Assembly (NCBI GenBank): GCA_964420975.1 | Contig: CAYQVH010000024.1 | Location: 1-64,000, forward strand | DNA: 64,000 bases | DNA from: Accumulibacter sp964420975 | GTDB taxonomy: Bacteria > Pseudomonadota > Gammaproteobacteria > Burkholderiales > Rhodocyclaceae | Direction: 5' to 3' | Part shown: positions 23,932-32,813 of the stretch, piece by piece | Position numbering within the stretch: position 1 is the first letter of the stretch | Layout: each line of letters starts with the position of its first letter | Translations under genes and position numbers: made by a program | The notes under the pieces: model-generated | Database searches by the model: none | The model's input: the letters and a program-made list of their open reading frames with translations, nothing else | What the model was told of the DNA's origin: nothing

Positions 23932-25375
23932 AGCAGCGGTCGGTCCCGCGTCGTACTCGCCGTACGCTTCGCTGCGCCACCTCGTTGACGGCAAGCCGCT
24001 CACTGCTGCGCCAACTGCGACCGTGCGCGAGACGCTGTTCTTGCTCGACCGTATGCGTGCCGACGCAGTCGTCGTCGTCGACGAGGCGAAACGGGTTCCG
24101 CTGGGCATCATTACCTTGCACGATGTGGTTCGCCGGATCGCGATCGAAGGGTGCGACCCGCAAGCGCCCATTGCGGCGGTGATGACGGGCGGACTGATCA
24201 CGATGCCGGCGGACAGCACGGTGCACCAGGCCAGCGTCGTCATGGTACGACGTGGCGTCCGCCACCTCATTCTCACGGAGAGTGACGGCAGCTACTACCA
24301 CCTGGTGTCGCAGAACGACCTCCACGCGCTACCGGGAGTACAAAGCAGCGATCTCGTAAGCGCCATCCTCGGTGCGCGCGAGTTGACGACACTGGAGCGT
24401 CTTGCGGGCGAGATCCGTGCGTTCGCTGCTCGCCTGATTGCCGAGCGTGTCAGTCCGGATGTGCTCTGTCATCGGATTTCGTCGCTCAACGATTTGCTGA
24501 CGTTGCAGGTGATCGAGCTGATCGCGAGCCAGTACGAGCTGCCTTACGTGCCTTGGTGCTGGCTGGTGTTCGGCTCGGAAGGACGCTTTGAACAAACGCT
24601 GGCCACGGATCAGGATAACGGATTGATCTTTGTGGCCGAGTCTGACGCTGACGCGGAATCTTTGCGCACGGCGTTTCTGCCCTTTGCGCGGTCGGTGAAC
24701 GAGGCGCTCGACGCCTGTGGCTTCCCGCTTTGCAAGGGAAACATCATGGCCAGCAACGCGCAGTGGTGTCTTTCAACCAAAGAATGGCGCACGGCGTTCT
24801 CGGGCTGGCTGGAGTGCCCGCAGCCCGAAGCAGTGCTCAATTCGAGCATCTTCTTCGATCTGCGTGCCCTTTACGGTCAGGAGTCGCTGGCCAACGACCT
24901 ACGCTCGTGGCTCCTGGCGCGGACACCGTCGTATCCGATCTTTCTTCGCGCCATGGTCGAAAATTCGATGAACTGGCAGTCGCCTCTGAACTGGTGTAAC
25001 CGCTTCCGCTACGACGGTGACAAGGAGTTCCCGCATACCATTGACCTCAAGAAGCATGGTTCGCGGCCGTTTGTCGACGCGGCTCGCATCTACGCACTGG
25101 CCGGACAGATTCATGAGACCAACACCATCGAGCGTTTGCGCATCACTGGCGAACAAACCGGAATTGGCCGTGACGAGACGGCGGCGTTGATCGACGCCTT
25201 TCAGCACATTCAGCGGGTGCGGCTCGAGCGACAGATCAAGAGTAGGGATGGAACGGCCGGCAACCGGATCGATCCAGACGACCTGCACCAACTCGACCGG
25301 TTGATTCTCAAGGAGTGTCTGAAGCAGGTGCAGACGCTGCAGAGACGTTTGGTTCGCTGTTACGCCCCGACGTAG
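23912..25375 (+). CDS. CBS-pair / DUF294 nucleotidyltransferase-like protein
   Basis: A 487-residue soluble protein. Two CBS repeats occupy about residues 20-140 ('AVVVVDEAKRVPLGIITLHDVV', 'MVRRGVRHLILTESDGSYYHLVSQNDL'). A DUF294 nucleotidyltransferase domain related to GlnD follows, with the active-site pattern 'WLVFGSEGRFEQTLATDQDNGLIF', and then the DUF294 C-terminal helical domain. CBS pairs usually bind adenylates or other nucleotides. The substrate of DUF294 proteins is not established. ATG 23912 is chosen over an in-frame GTG at 23888 because GAGAAG lies just before it; it overlaps the exonuclease gene by 20 nt. Similar nuclease/DUF294 pairs occur next to acetate permease genes in Pseudomonas (recalled, not checked). 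Confidence 0.88.
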   Translation: MLGSSTKAAVGPASYSPYASLRHLVDGKPLTAAPTATVRETLFLLDRMRADAVVVVDEAKRVPLGIITLHDVVRRIAIEGCDPQAPIAAVMTGGLITMPADSTVHQASVVMVRRGVRHLILTESDGSYYHLVSQNDLHALPGVQSSDLVSAILGARELTTLERLAGEIRAFAARLIAERVSPDVLCHRISSLNDLLTLQVIELIASQYELPYVPWCWLVFGSEGRFEQTLATDQDNGLIFVAESDADAESLRTAFLPFARSVNEALDACGFPLCKGNIMASNAQWCLSTKEWRTAFSGWLECPQPEAVLNSSIFFDLRALYGQESLANDLRSWLLARTPSYPIFLRAMVENSMNWQSPLNWCNRFRYDGDKEFPHTIDLKKHGSRPFVDAARIYALAGQIHETNTIERLRITGEQTGIGRDETAALIDAFQHIQRVRLERQIKSRDGTAGNRIDPDDLHQLDRLILKECLKQVQTLQRRLVRCYAPT

Positions 25376-25426
25376 GGAACGTCCGCGCTGGCTTGGAGAG
25401 GGTCGAAAGGCTCGTACCGAGGCGTC

Positions 25427-25867
25427 TCAGTCTACCGGGATCGTGCTCGTGGCGCGGGCGCGGAAAGTCGGGGGTACGTCGGTGACCCGGCGCGTTGCGT
25501 AATCGAAGAAGACAATACCGGTCTTGCCGCGTGCGATCTCGCGCTGGCTCTCCTTTTCCAGCATTCGCCAGACGAGGTCGCAGCCCTTGCTGCTGAAGTC
25601 GGAAGCGGCCATGAAAATCTGCACGACCTCGCCCTGGAATGCCTCCGACTTGTACTGCACGGCGGCGTCGGCGACAACGATACCCCGCCCCTCGACATCG
25701 AGTTCGCTGTAGCCCAGCGCCTGGAAGAAGCGAACCCGCGCTTCCGACACCAATGACAGGAGCGAAGCATTGTCGAGGTGGCCGGCGTAGTTCATGTGCC
25801 CGATGTAGAGCGCCATCTCGGTGACAAACCGGAAGTCCGCCGGCAGTTCGATTTGTACTCTGGCCAT
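25427..25867 (-). CDS. Hotdog-fold acyl-CoA thioesterase-like protein
   Basis: A 146-residue 4HBT-type protein. The N-terminal helix region 'YIGHMNYAGHLDNASLLSLVSEARVRFF' and 'VVADAAVQYKSEAFQGEVVQIFM' match the hotdog fold of YbgC/4-hydroxybenzoyl-CoA thioesterase relatives, though the usual catalytic Asp in 'D-x-x-G-H' is not in its standard position. The likely role is hydrolysis of an acyl-CoA thioester; the substrate is unknown. It converges with the DUF294 gene and lies next to the 58-residue ORF at 25887. Confidence 0.75.
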   Translation of the reverse strand: MARVQIELPADFRFVTEMALYIGHMNYAGHLDNASLLSLVSEARVRFFQALGYSELDVEGRGIVVADAAVQYKSEAFQGEVVQIFMAASDFSSKGCDLVWRMLEKESQREIARGKTGIVFFDYATRRVTDVPPTFRARATSTIPVD

Positions 25868-25886
25868 GCTTGTCAGCGCCAGCGCC

Positions 25887-26063
25887 TTACGGGCGCGTCG
25901 GCGACATCAACAGGACATGGAGCGCCGTGTCGATCGCCCTCGCCAGGCGAAGGAGCGCCCGTCGGCTGGCCGTCACAATGAGGGTGCCTACGGCAAGGCT
26001 GCGTTGCTGACGCGCGCGTTCGATGATAAGCAGCAGTTGGTCGTGGTTGAGGTCGGCTTTCAT
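25887..26063 (-). CDS. Small hypothetical protein (58 residues)
   Basis: A 58-residue basic, helix-rich protein (begins MKADLNHDQLLLIIERARQQ, ends LLMSPTRP). AGGAAA sits about 8 nt before the ATG. It lies directly upstream of the thioesterase gene, on the same strand, and divergent from the LysR gene, whose start is about 120 bp away. Composition (LALA-type amphipathic helix with many Arg) suggests DNA, RNA or membrane-surface contact, but no family is recognised. The remaining 26064-26181 stretch probably holds the divergent promoters. Confidence 0.45.
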   Translation of the reverse strand: MKADLNHDQLLLIIERARQQRSLAVGTLIVTASRRALLRLARAIDTALHVLLMSPTRP

Positions 26064-26181
26064 GATGTCGTTTCCTGAGTAAAGACTCCGTGTATTCGAG
26101 AGTCCGGGAGTACTTTATTCCGCTGGCGAGGTGCCGGCAAACGATGAATCGTCAGGCGATGCATGAGAAAATCTCAGCCAT

Positions 26182-27135
26182 ATGAGCTACCGTTTGCCCT
26201 CCTTGAACGCGTTGCGCGCCTTTGAAGCGGCTGCCCGACACTTGAGTTTCAAAGACGCCGCAAACGAGTTGGCGGTAACGCCCACAGCGATCAGTCATCT
26301 GATTCGCGGCCTCGAAGAGTATCTCGGCTGCCAGCTGTTTTATCGACTGACGCGGGCGCTCGAACTGACGCGCGAAGGGCGGTTGATGTTGCCCAAGATC
26401 CGGGAAGGCCTTGAATGTTTTGCCGCGGCGATCGAGTGCACCCGGCCCCAGCAAGCGGGAGGGCGGCTACTGGTGACTTCACCGCCGGCTTTTCTTGCGC
26501 GTTGGCTGATTCGCCATCTGGAGAAGTTCACTTCGGCACATCCTGAAGTGGAATTGCACATGGCCGCTTCACTGGCGACCATCGATGGTCGCGACACGGC
26601 GCTCTCGGGACTTGAGGAGGTCGATGTCCGTGACGACGAAACGGAAGTCTTCATCCGCTTCGGGCGCGGTCACTACCCTGGCTGTCGAATCGATCGTTTG
26701 TTTGCTCCCGCCTATACGGTTGTCTGCAGTCCGCGCTTGTTGTTCGGGATGCGTCCGCTGACCGCCCCGGCCGATTTGAAGCGCCACCACCTCTTGCACG
26801 ACGAGTCGGTGATGGACTTGGCCGATCGACCGACTTGGACGGAATGGCTGCAGTTGGCAGGGGTGAGTGGCTTCGATACAGAAGCCGGCACTCACTTCAG
26901 TGACCCCGGACTGGTGTTGTCGGCAGCGATTGACGGACTCGGCGTTGCGCTGGCGTCGAAGCCGCTGGTCGAAGCCGAAGTCGCCGCCGGCCGCTTGGCG
27001 ATGCCTTTCGACCTCGTCATCCGTCGGCCGGAGGCCTATTTTCTCGTCGTGCCGGAAGCAGTCGCGGACCGCTCGGTGGTGAGCGCGTTCCGCCGCTGGT
27101 TGGTCGACGAGGCGGCCAAGGTGCGCGCCGACTGA
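26182..27135 (+). CDS. LysR-family regulator, GcvA-like
   Basis: A 317-residue transcription factor. The N-terminal winged HTH is 'LPSLNALRAFEAAARHLSFKDAANELAVTPTAISHLIRGLEEYLG' and is of the GcvA subtype. Residues about 90-305 form the two-lobed effector domain. It is divergent from the small ORF and thioesterase (25887, 25427) and convergent with the phasin-like gene. The effector cannot be read from the sequence; neighbouring genes make an acyl-CoA or storage link plausible. Confidence 0.9.
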   Translation: MSYRLPSLNALRAFEAAARHLSFKDAANELAVTPTAISHLIRGLEEYLGCQLFYRLTRALELTREGRLMLPKIREGLECFAAAIECTRPQQAGGRLLVTSPPAFLARWLIRHLEKFTSAHPEVELHMAASLATIDGRDTALSGLEEVDVRDDETEVFIRFGRGHYPGCRIDRLFAPAYTVVCSPRLLFGMRPLTAPADLKRHHLLHDESVMDLADRPTWTEWLQLAGVSGFDTEAGTHFSDPGLVLSAAIDGLGVALASKPLVEAEVAAGRLAMPFDLVIRRPEAYFLVVPEAVADRSVVSAFRRWLVDEAAKVRAD

Positions 27136-27158
27136 GCGCGCACCTTTTCGCTCACGTC

Positions 27159-27638
27159 TCAGTGGGTCGCCGGTTGCTCGGCACGCGGTGTCGAGGCGTT
27201 TTCGCTCTGCGGCGCCACTTCGGTGGTGACAACACGCTTTGGCGTGGTTGCTTCACTCCGGTCAGCGGCAAGCTTCTGGATCTCGGTGGCTAGCTGGACG
27301 ACGCGGCCTGTCAGCTGCTCAACGTCCCGCCGTGTTGCCAGAACCAGGAAATCGAGCGGCCGCACAATACGTTCCTTGATCCATGCCGTACCGCTGGTGA
27401 CTGCGGCGCTGGCGTTACGATCAAACGTTGACGAGTTTCTCGCCAGCTGTTGACGCACTTTCGGGCCAAGCGCTTGGCTTTCACGAACCAGGGCTGCGAC
27501 CGCGCTGGCGCTCGCCTTGGCCGTCAACGAACAGGCGCCGAGGCCGGCGAGACAGGCTTTGCGCAGGGACTCGGCGGGATTTGTCAGGAAAGGCGTTCGA
27601 GCGGCCGGATCGACGACCGCGCTTGAGGTATCGCTCAT
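27159..27638 (-). CDS. Phasin-like PHA granule-associated protein
   Basis: A 159-residue protein resembling PhaF/PhaI-type phasins: 'LRKACLAGLGACSLTAKASASAVAALVRESQALGPKVRQQL' matches the opening amphipathic helix, followed by a helical stretch with a WIKERIVRPLDFLVLATRRDVEQLTGRVVQL heptad-like pattern and an Ala/Thr-rich tail. Phasins coat polyhydroxyalkanoate granules. The start MSDTSSAV is preferred because AGGAGA precedes it; an in-frame codon lies 57 nt upstream. It is divergent from the WS/DGAT gene, which fits a storage locus. Confidence is moderate because phasins are poorly conserved. Confidence 0.6.
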   Translation of the reverse strand: MSDTSSAVVDPAARTPFLTNPAESLRKACLAGLGACSLTAKASASAVAALVRESQALGPKVRQQLARNSSTFDRNASAAVTSGTAWIKERIVRPLDFLVLATRRDVEQLTGRVVQLATEIQKLAADRSEATTPKRVVTTEVAPQSENASTPRAEQPATH

Positions 27639-27870
27639 GGTTTTCTCCTGGGTGAGGGGTAAACGGATCGATTCGCGTGCGGGGACGCAAACCAACGCAA
27701 ACCACTATAGGGACAATCGCTAGAGGACGCACACTAAAACCGTAGCTGGCAGACTCCCGTTCGGCGTCGGCAGGATGCAGTATCCTTGATCCCCTGCGAT
27801 GCCTGGAGAAGGCGCCGGAGACTTGACGATCGTGACAGGGTGTCGTTATCGCAAACACGCGGAGGGTCTG

Positions 27871-29265
27871 ATGCACAAACTGTCCTTGCTTGATCTCGGA
27901 TTTTTTCTCGCCGAGTCGGAAGCGAGCCCGAAGCACGTCGGCGGCCTGATGATCTGCAAACGGCCGCCGGGGTCGCGGGCAGCGTTCGTCGGTGAGCTCT
28001 ACCAGCAGTTCTTGACCTTTACCGATGTTGAGCCGCCGTTCAACCGCGTCATCCAGTTCACGTTAACCGGGATGCCGGTGTGGCGGGCCGCCGAGAGCGT
28101 CGACCTGTTGCAGCATGTGTTCTATCACAAGCTGCCGCGTGGCAAGAACGACCGTCACGAGTTGTATTCCCTCGCTTCTCGTCTGCATCAACCGTTGCTC
28201 GATCGGTCGCGTCCCTTATGGGAACTGCACGTCATCGATGGCCTCGCCGCGACACGTTTTGCGCTCTACCTCAAGATGCATCACGCCTGCGCCGACGGCG
28301 TCACGATGATGCGCTGGGCGGCCGAGTCGTTGTCGCCGAGTCCTGCGGACCTGGAGCTTCGACCCCTGTGGTCGATTGGTCACGCTAGTGGCGATGTCCA
28401 ACGGAAACGCTTCAAGGAACGGTTGGCTCGCTCGTTCCTCGACGAACTTGCGGGCGCAGGCAAAGTGGCGCTGGGCGTTGGTCGCCTGGCCGCCATGCTG
28501 TTGCTGGAAAGCGTCAAACTGACCAAGAATGCGATTTCGTTACCTTTTGTCGCCGACGGCAATACGCCGTTGACCGGGCAGGTTACCGCCGGTCGCCAGT
28601 TCGCGGCGAGCGGGGTGGCGATGGATCGCGTCAATCGGATTCGTGCGCGGACGCGGTCGACCTTGAACCACGTCGCGCTGACGTGTGTCGATGCGGCGCT
28701 TCATCGGTATCTCGGTGATCAGGGAGTCGATCTGAAGCGGCCGATCACCATCCAGATGCCGGTCAACCTGCGCAAGGAAGGCGAGGTGGGGGCCGGCAAC
28801 AAAATCGGCTTCGTTCAGGTCGAGTTGTCGCCCCCGACGGACGATCCTTACGTCCGCTTGCGCAACATCGGCTTTTCCTTGCGCAATGTGCGTACGATGA
28901 TCGACAGCGTCGCACCGGAGGCGATCGAGTCGTACACCATCTTGACGTCCTTGATCGGCTTGCTGGCGGAAAGGCTGAATCTCAGTGATCGCCTGCCGCC
29001 AACCGGTAATACACTGGTCTCGAACGTGCCCGGACCGAGTCAGTACCTGTATGTCCAGGGCGCGCGAATCGAGGAATTGCATCCGATCAGTACGCTTCCT
29101 CCGGGAAATCTGCTCAACATCACGCTCTTCAGCTACGCCGAGCAGCTTTTCTTTGGTCTCATCGCGACCGACGCGTTGCCGCATTTGGAACGCCTGAGCG
29201 GCTACATCGGTGAAGCGTTTACCGAACTCGAGCGGTCGGTGATCGAAGCCTCGTCGCCGGTTTGA
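27871..29265 (+). CDS. Wax ester synthase/diacylglycerol acyltransferase
   Basis: A 464-residue WS/DGAT enzyme that transfers acyl groups from acyl-CoA to long-chain alcohols or diacylglycerol. The catalytic HHxxxDG motif is H137-H138-A-C-A-D142-G143 ('LKMHHACADGVTMMRW'). The 'NHVALTCVDAALHRYL' and 'PTGNTLVSNVPGPSQYLYVQGARIEELHPIS' blocks are typical of the second half. The start MHKLSLLDLG is chosen because GGAGGG lies immediately upstream; a longer frame is open. It may make neutral lipid stores. Confidence 0.92.
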   Translation: MHKLSLLDLGFFLAESEASPKHVGGLMICKRPPGSRAAFVGELYQQFLTFTDVEPPFNRVIQFTLTGMPVWRAAESVDLLQHVFYHKLPRGKNDRHELYSLASRLHQPLLDRSRPLWELHVIDGLAATRFALYLKMHHACADGVTMMRWAAESLSPSPADLELRPLWSIGHASGDVQRKRFKERLARSFLDELAGAGKVALGVGRLAAMLLLESVKLTKNAISLPFVADGNTPLTGQVTAGRQFAASGVAMDRVNRIRARTRSTLNHVALTCVDAALHRYLGDQGVDLKRPITIQMPVNLRKEGEVGAGNKIGFVQVELSPPTDDPYVRLRNIGFSLRNVRTMIDSVAPEAIESYTILTSLIGLLAERLNLSDRLPPTGNTLVSNVPGPSQYLYVQGARIEELHPISTLPPGNLLNITLFSYAEQLFFGLIATDALPHLERLSGYIGEAFTELERSVIEASSPV

Positions 29266-29302
29266 CCTTCGATGAAGACCTGGCCTGATGATGACACGCA
29301 AC

Positions 29303-29330
29303 AAAAAGGACCGGGCATTGCGCCCGGTCC
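29303..29330 (-). terminator. Intrinsic terminator, minus-strand direction
   Basis: A perfect 9-bp stem (ggaccgggc at 29308-29316, gcccggtcc at 29322-29330) has a 5-nt loop and is flanked on the left by AAAAA. Read on the minus strand, the hairpin is followed by TTTTT, the classic rho-independent pattern. On the plus strand there is no T-run, so it does not suit the WS/DGAT gene. Confidence 0.65.
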
Positions 29331-29545
29331 AAAGCTCGGTTGTGGTTTCGGCCCGCGCCGCTTCTTCACCGGCGGGCGCGTGCTGCTGAGGCGTCGTGTG
29401 GCTGCTTGCTCCGAGCTGACCTCCTGCTCTCAGGAGTCTCGTTCGTTCACGGTGTGTTTGGGAGGTGTCGCGGCCCCGTCAGGGACGAGCAAACGATACC
29501 CGCGGTGGTTCCGGGTTTCCGTGTGCAAAGTCACATCGTCAATAA
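29303..29545 (-). ncRNA. Candidate small RNA upstream of rarA (minus strand)
   Basis: A T-run terminator faces left, yet no plausible minus-strand gene lies to its right before rarA. In the roughly 240 bp to its right the minus strand can form a CTCCTG/CAGGAG hairpin (29421-29436) and an ACCCG/CGGGT pair near 29500-29520. A TTGAC lies near 29540, in AT-richer DNA. This suggests an untranslated transcript, with 5' end guessed. The rest of the gap (29546-29745) shows nothing recognisable. Confidence 0.25.
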
Positions 29546-29745
29546 ATCATCAACCTCGGTGCCAGATTGAGGCTGGGCGCCCGGTCGGCGCGCAAGTCAC
29601 CGCTGCGCTGGTGAGCCTCGTTGCGCCGGGCGAGAGTGGGTGGACGGTGGGGCGGCTCGACTGCCGTGCTGGTGGCGCCGGGAAGGCCGTACGCGAAACC
29701 GCTCGCATCGCGTAGGCTGGGCTGGCCATCGACGCTGTCGAGTAA

Positions 29746-31068
29746 ATGAACCCGCTTCACGTCGATCCCGTCCTTTCTCCGCCGTTGGCGGAGCGTCTGC
29801 GCCCGCAGTCCCTGGAAGAAGTCGTCGGGCAAAAGCACCTGCTGGCTCCCGGCATGCCCTTGGCGACGGCGTTCGCGTGTGGTCAGTTGCACAGCATGAT
29901 CCTCTGGGGGCCGCCCGGTGTCGGCAAGACCACGCTCGCGCGACTGATGGCGTGTGCTTTTGACGCCGAGTTTGTGGCGTTGTCGGCAGTCTTCTCGGGC
30001 GTCAAGGACATTCGCGACGCCGTGGCGCGTGCCGACGCGACGCGCGCGCTCAGCGGTCGGCGAACCATTCTGTTCGTCGATGAAGTGCACCGCTTCAACA
30101 AGGCGCAACAGGACGCGTTTCTTCCCTATGTCGAGAGCGGTCTGTTGACCCTGGTCGGCGCGACGACCGAGAACCCGTCTTTCGAGGTGAATTCGGCGCT
30201 GCTCTCGCGGGCCGTGGTTTACGTCTTGCATCCTCTGTCGACCGAAGAACTGGACGGTTTGTTTGACCGTGCCTGCCGAACCGCGTTGTCGGGGCTCTCG
30301 TTCATGGCGGACGCTCGCACGCGCCTGGTTGCTCATGCCGATGGCGATGCGCGGCGACTGCTCAACCTGCTCGAACAGGTGGCACGGGCAGCGACCGCAG
30401 CGAGCGTAACGGTGATCGACGGGACGTTCGTCGACCGCGCGCTGGCCCAGAACCTGCGCCGTTTCGACAAGGGCGGCGACGTGTTCTACGAACAAATCTC
30501 GGCCTTGCACAAGTCGGTTCGAGGATCGTCGCCGGACGCCGCGTTGTACTGGCTCAGCCGGATGCTCGACGGCGGCGCTGACCCTCGTTACCTTGCCCGC
30601 CGGATTGTGCGCATGGCGTGGGAAGACGTCGGACTGGCCGACCCGCGCGCGGTGCGCATCGCCCTCGACGCTGCCGAAACCTATGAACGTCTCGGTTCGC
30701 CGGAAGGCGAACTCGCACTCGCCGAGGCCGTCGTCTACCTGTCGGTAGCGGCGAAATCGAACGCTGCGTACCTCGCGTATAATTCGGCGCGCCGTTTCGT
30801 CGCCGCTGATGGCTCGCGAGCGGTGCCGGCGCACTTGCGTAACGCGCCGACGCGCTTGATGCAGGATCTCGGCTATGGCAGGGATTATCGTTATGCGCAC
30901 GACGAGAACGGGGCGTACGCAGCCGGCGAAAACTACTTCCCGGAAGGAATGCCAGCCGTCGAATGGTACTCCCCGGTCGAGCGGGGCCTGGAGATCCGCA
31001 TCAAGGAAAAGCTCGCTCAGTTGCGCGAACTTGATCGCCGGGCAAAACGGGGGAAGGGCAGCGACTGA
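29746..31068 (+). CDS. rarA: Replication-associated recombination protein A
   Basis: A 440-residue RarA/MgsA AAA+ ATPase that works with SSB and RecA-type factors at stalled forks. Walker A is 'GPPGVGKTTLARLMA', Walker B is 'TILFVDEVHRFNKAQQDAF', sensor 1 is 'VGATTENPSFEVNSALLSR'. The C-terminal tetramerisation region contains 'YWLSRMLDGGADPRYLARRIVRMAWEDVGLADPRA'. Length is normal. It is followed after 108 bp by serS, a conserved neighbour in betaproteobacteria (lolA-rarA-serS order is common). Confidence 0.95.
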   Translation: MNPLHVDPVLSPPLAERLRPQSLEEVVGQKHLLAPGMPLATAFACGQLHSMILWGPPGVGKTTLARLMACAFDAEFVALSAVFSGVKDIRDAVARADATRALSGRRTILFVDEVHRFNKAQQDAFLPYVESGLLTLVGATTENPSFEVNSALLSRAVVYVLHPLSTEELDGLFDRACRTALSGLSFMADARTRLVAHADGDARRLLNLLEQVARAATAASVTVIDGTFVDRALAQNLRRFDKGGDVFYEQISALHKSVRGSSPDAALYWLSRMLDGGADPRYLARRIVRMAWEDVGLADPRAVRIALDAAETYERLGSPEGELALAEAVVYLSVAAKSNAAYLAYNSARRFVAADGSRAVPAHLRNAPTRLMQDLGYGRDYRYAHDENGAYAAGENYFPEGMPAVEWYSPVERGLEIRIKEKLAQLRELDRRAKRGKGSD

Positions 31069-31176
31069 CGGCGATCAAGAACAGGCGCGCGCGGTTTGTG
31101 GTGGCGGAGGGATTCGGACCAACCATCGCCACCACTCGCGAGCGACGGCGTAACCACACTAGGCGACGGATGAAAC

Positions 31177-32460
31177 ATGCTCGACATTCAATTACTGCGG
31201 ACGGACCTGGAGGCCGTCACCGAGCGCCTGGCGCGGCGAGGCTTTGCGCTGGATCGTGAGCGCTTTCAAAGTCTCGAACGGGAGCGCAAGGCGCTGCAGA
31301 CGAGAACGCAGGAGTTGCAGGCGAGTCGCAACCAGCTTTCGAAGCAGGTGGGCATCGTCAAGGCCAAAGGGGGCGACGACGCCGCCCTGATGGCGCAGGT
31401 GACGAGCATGAAGGAGGAACTGGAGGCCAACCAAGCGCGCCTCGATGACCTGCTCAGGCAGATGGACGACTTCCTGGCGCTGCTTCCCAACCTGCCGCAG
31501 GAGGGTGTGCCGGTCGGAAGCTCGGAGGCCGACAACGTCGAGGTTCGGCGTTGGGGCGAGCGGCGCGAATTTGGTTTTCCGGTTCGGGACCACGTCGATC
31601 TGGGTGAGGCACTTGGCCTGCTGGACTTTGGCGCCGCAGCCAAGATCGCCGGCAGCCGCTTCTCGTTGCTGACCGGCGCATTGGCTCGCCTGCATCGTGC
31701 GCTTGCCCAATTCATGCTCGACACCCACGTCGGCGAGCACGGCTACACCGAGGTCTATGCGCCCTATCTGGTCAACGCGGCGAGCGTGTTTGGCACCGGG
31801 CAATTGCCGAAGTTTGAGCACGATCTGTTCAAGGTGTTGCGACCCGACGCCGACCCGCTGTACCTGATTCCGACCGCGGAAGTGCCGGTGACCAACCTTG
31901 TTCGCGGCGAGATCCTGCCCGCCGATGTTTTGCCCCTCAAACTCGTCTGCCATACGCCTTGTTTTCGCTCCGAAGCGGGCTCTTATGGTCGTGATACGCG
32001 CGGCATGATTCGCCAGCATCAGTTCGACAAGGTCGAGCTGGTGCAGATCGTGGCTGCTGAAGACTCGCCGGCAGCGCACGAGGACCTGACTCGCCACGCC
32101 GAACGCATCCTCGAGCTACTGGGCCTGCCTTACCGGCGCGTCGTGCTGAGTACGGGTGACCTGGGCTTCTCCTCGGCCAAGACCTATGACCTCGAGGTCT
32201 GGTTGCCGGCGCAGCAGACGTATCGCGAGATCTCTTCCTGTTCCAACTTCGAAGCGTTCCAGGCGCGGCGCATGCAGGCGAGGCATCGCAACGAGCGGGG
32301 CAAGCCCGCCTTGGTGCATACGCTGAATGGTTCCGGACTGGCGGTCGGACGGACGCTGGTCGCGGTCATGGAGAACTACCAAGACGATGATGGAAGCATT
32401 GTCGTTCCCGCGGTGCTGCGCCCCTATCTTGGCGGTGCCGAGCGCCTTGGCAAGCGCTGA
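31177..32460 (+). CDS. serS: Seryl-tRNA synthetase
   Basis: A 427-residue class II synthetase that charges tRNA-Ser and tRNA-Sec. The N-terminal long coiled-coil arm (about residues 30-105, 'LERERKALQTRTQELQASRNQLSKQ') grips the long variable arm. Class II motifs 2 ('CFRSEAGSYGRDTRGMIRQHQFDKVELV') and 3 ('NGSGLAVGRTLVAVMENYQ') are intact. A tRNA-Ser(CGA) gene begins 95 bp after its stop, so enzyme and substrate tRNA may share a transcript. Confidence 0.97.
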   Translation: MLDIQLLRTDLEAVTERLARRGFALDRERFQSLERERKALQTRTQELQASRNQLSKQVGIVKAKGGDDAALMAQVTSMKEELEANQARLDDLLRQMDDFLALLPNLPQEGVPVGSSEADNVEVRRWGERREFGFPVRDHVDLGEALGLLDFGAAAKIAGSRFSLLTGALARLHRALAQFMLDTHVGEHGYTEVYAPYLVNAASVFGTGQLPKFEHDLFKVLRPDADPLYLIPTAEVPVTNLVRGEILPADVLPLKLVCHTPCFRSEAGSYGRDTRGMIRQHQFDKVELVQIVAAEDSPAAHEDLTRHAERILELLGLPYRRVVLSTGDLGFSSAKTYDLEVWLPAQQTYREISSCSNFEAFQARRMQARHRNERGKPALVHTLNGSGLAVGRTLVAVMENYQDDDGSIVVPAVLRPYLGGAERLGKR

Positions 32461-32555
32461 CCCGCTTGGCGCGGCTGAGCCAACAACTTGGAAGATGCGA
32501 TGCGATTATCCCGACGCTTTGGCTGTCCATCTTGTGCTAAGATGCCGCGCTTCCG

Positions 32556-32645
<90 letters not shown>

Positions 32646-32660
32646 GAAGCGACGAACTAA

Positions 32661-32686
32661 CGCCATAAGTTTCATGGCGGTTTTTT
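32661..32686 (+). terminator. Intrinsic terminator after tRNA-Ser
   Basis: cgccat at 32661-32666 pairs with atggcg at 32674-32679 around a short loop and is followed by TTTTTT at 32681-32686, about 15 nt after the tRNA CCA. Good rho-independent terminator for the serS-tRNA-Ser unit. Confidence 0.8.
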
Positions 32687-32813
32687 GTGCCTAGCATGGG
32701 TGCACGCTTGATCACGGCGAGCGCAGCGGCGAACCGATCGAACAGAAGCGTCTCGCTCGCCGAGACGGCGGAGCCCGTCAAGACCCGCTGCCCGACTGTT
32801 TGCAGCCGACCGG

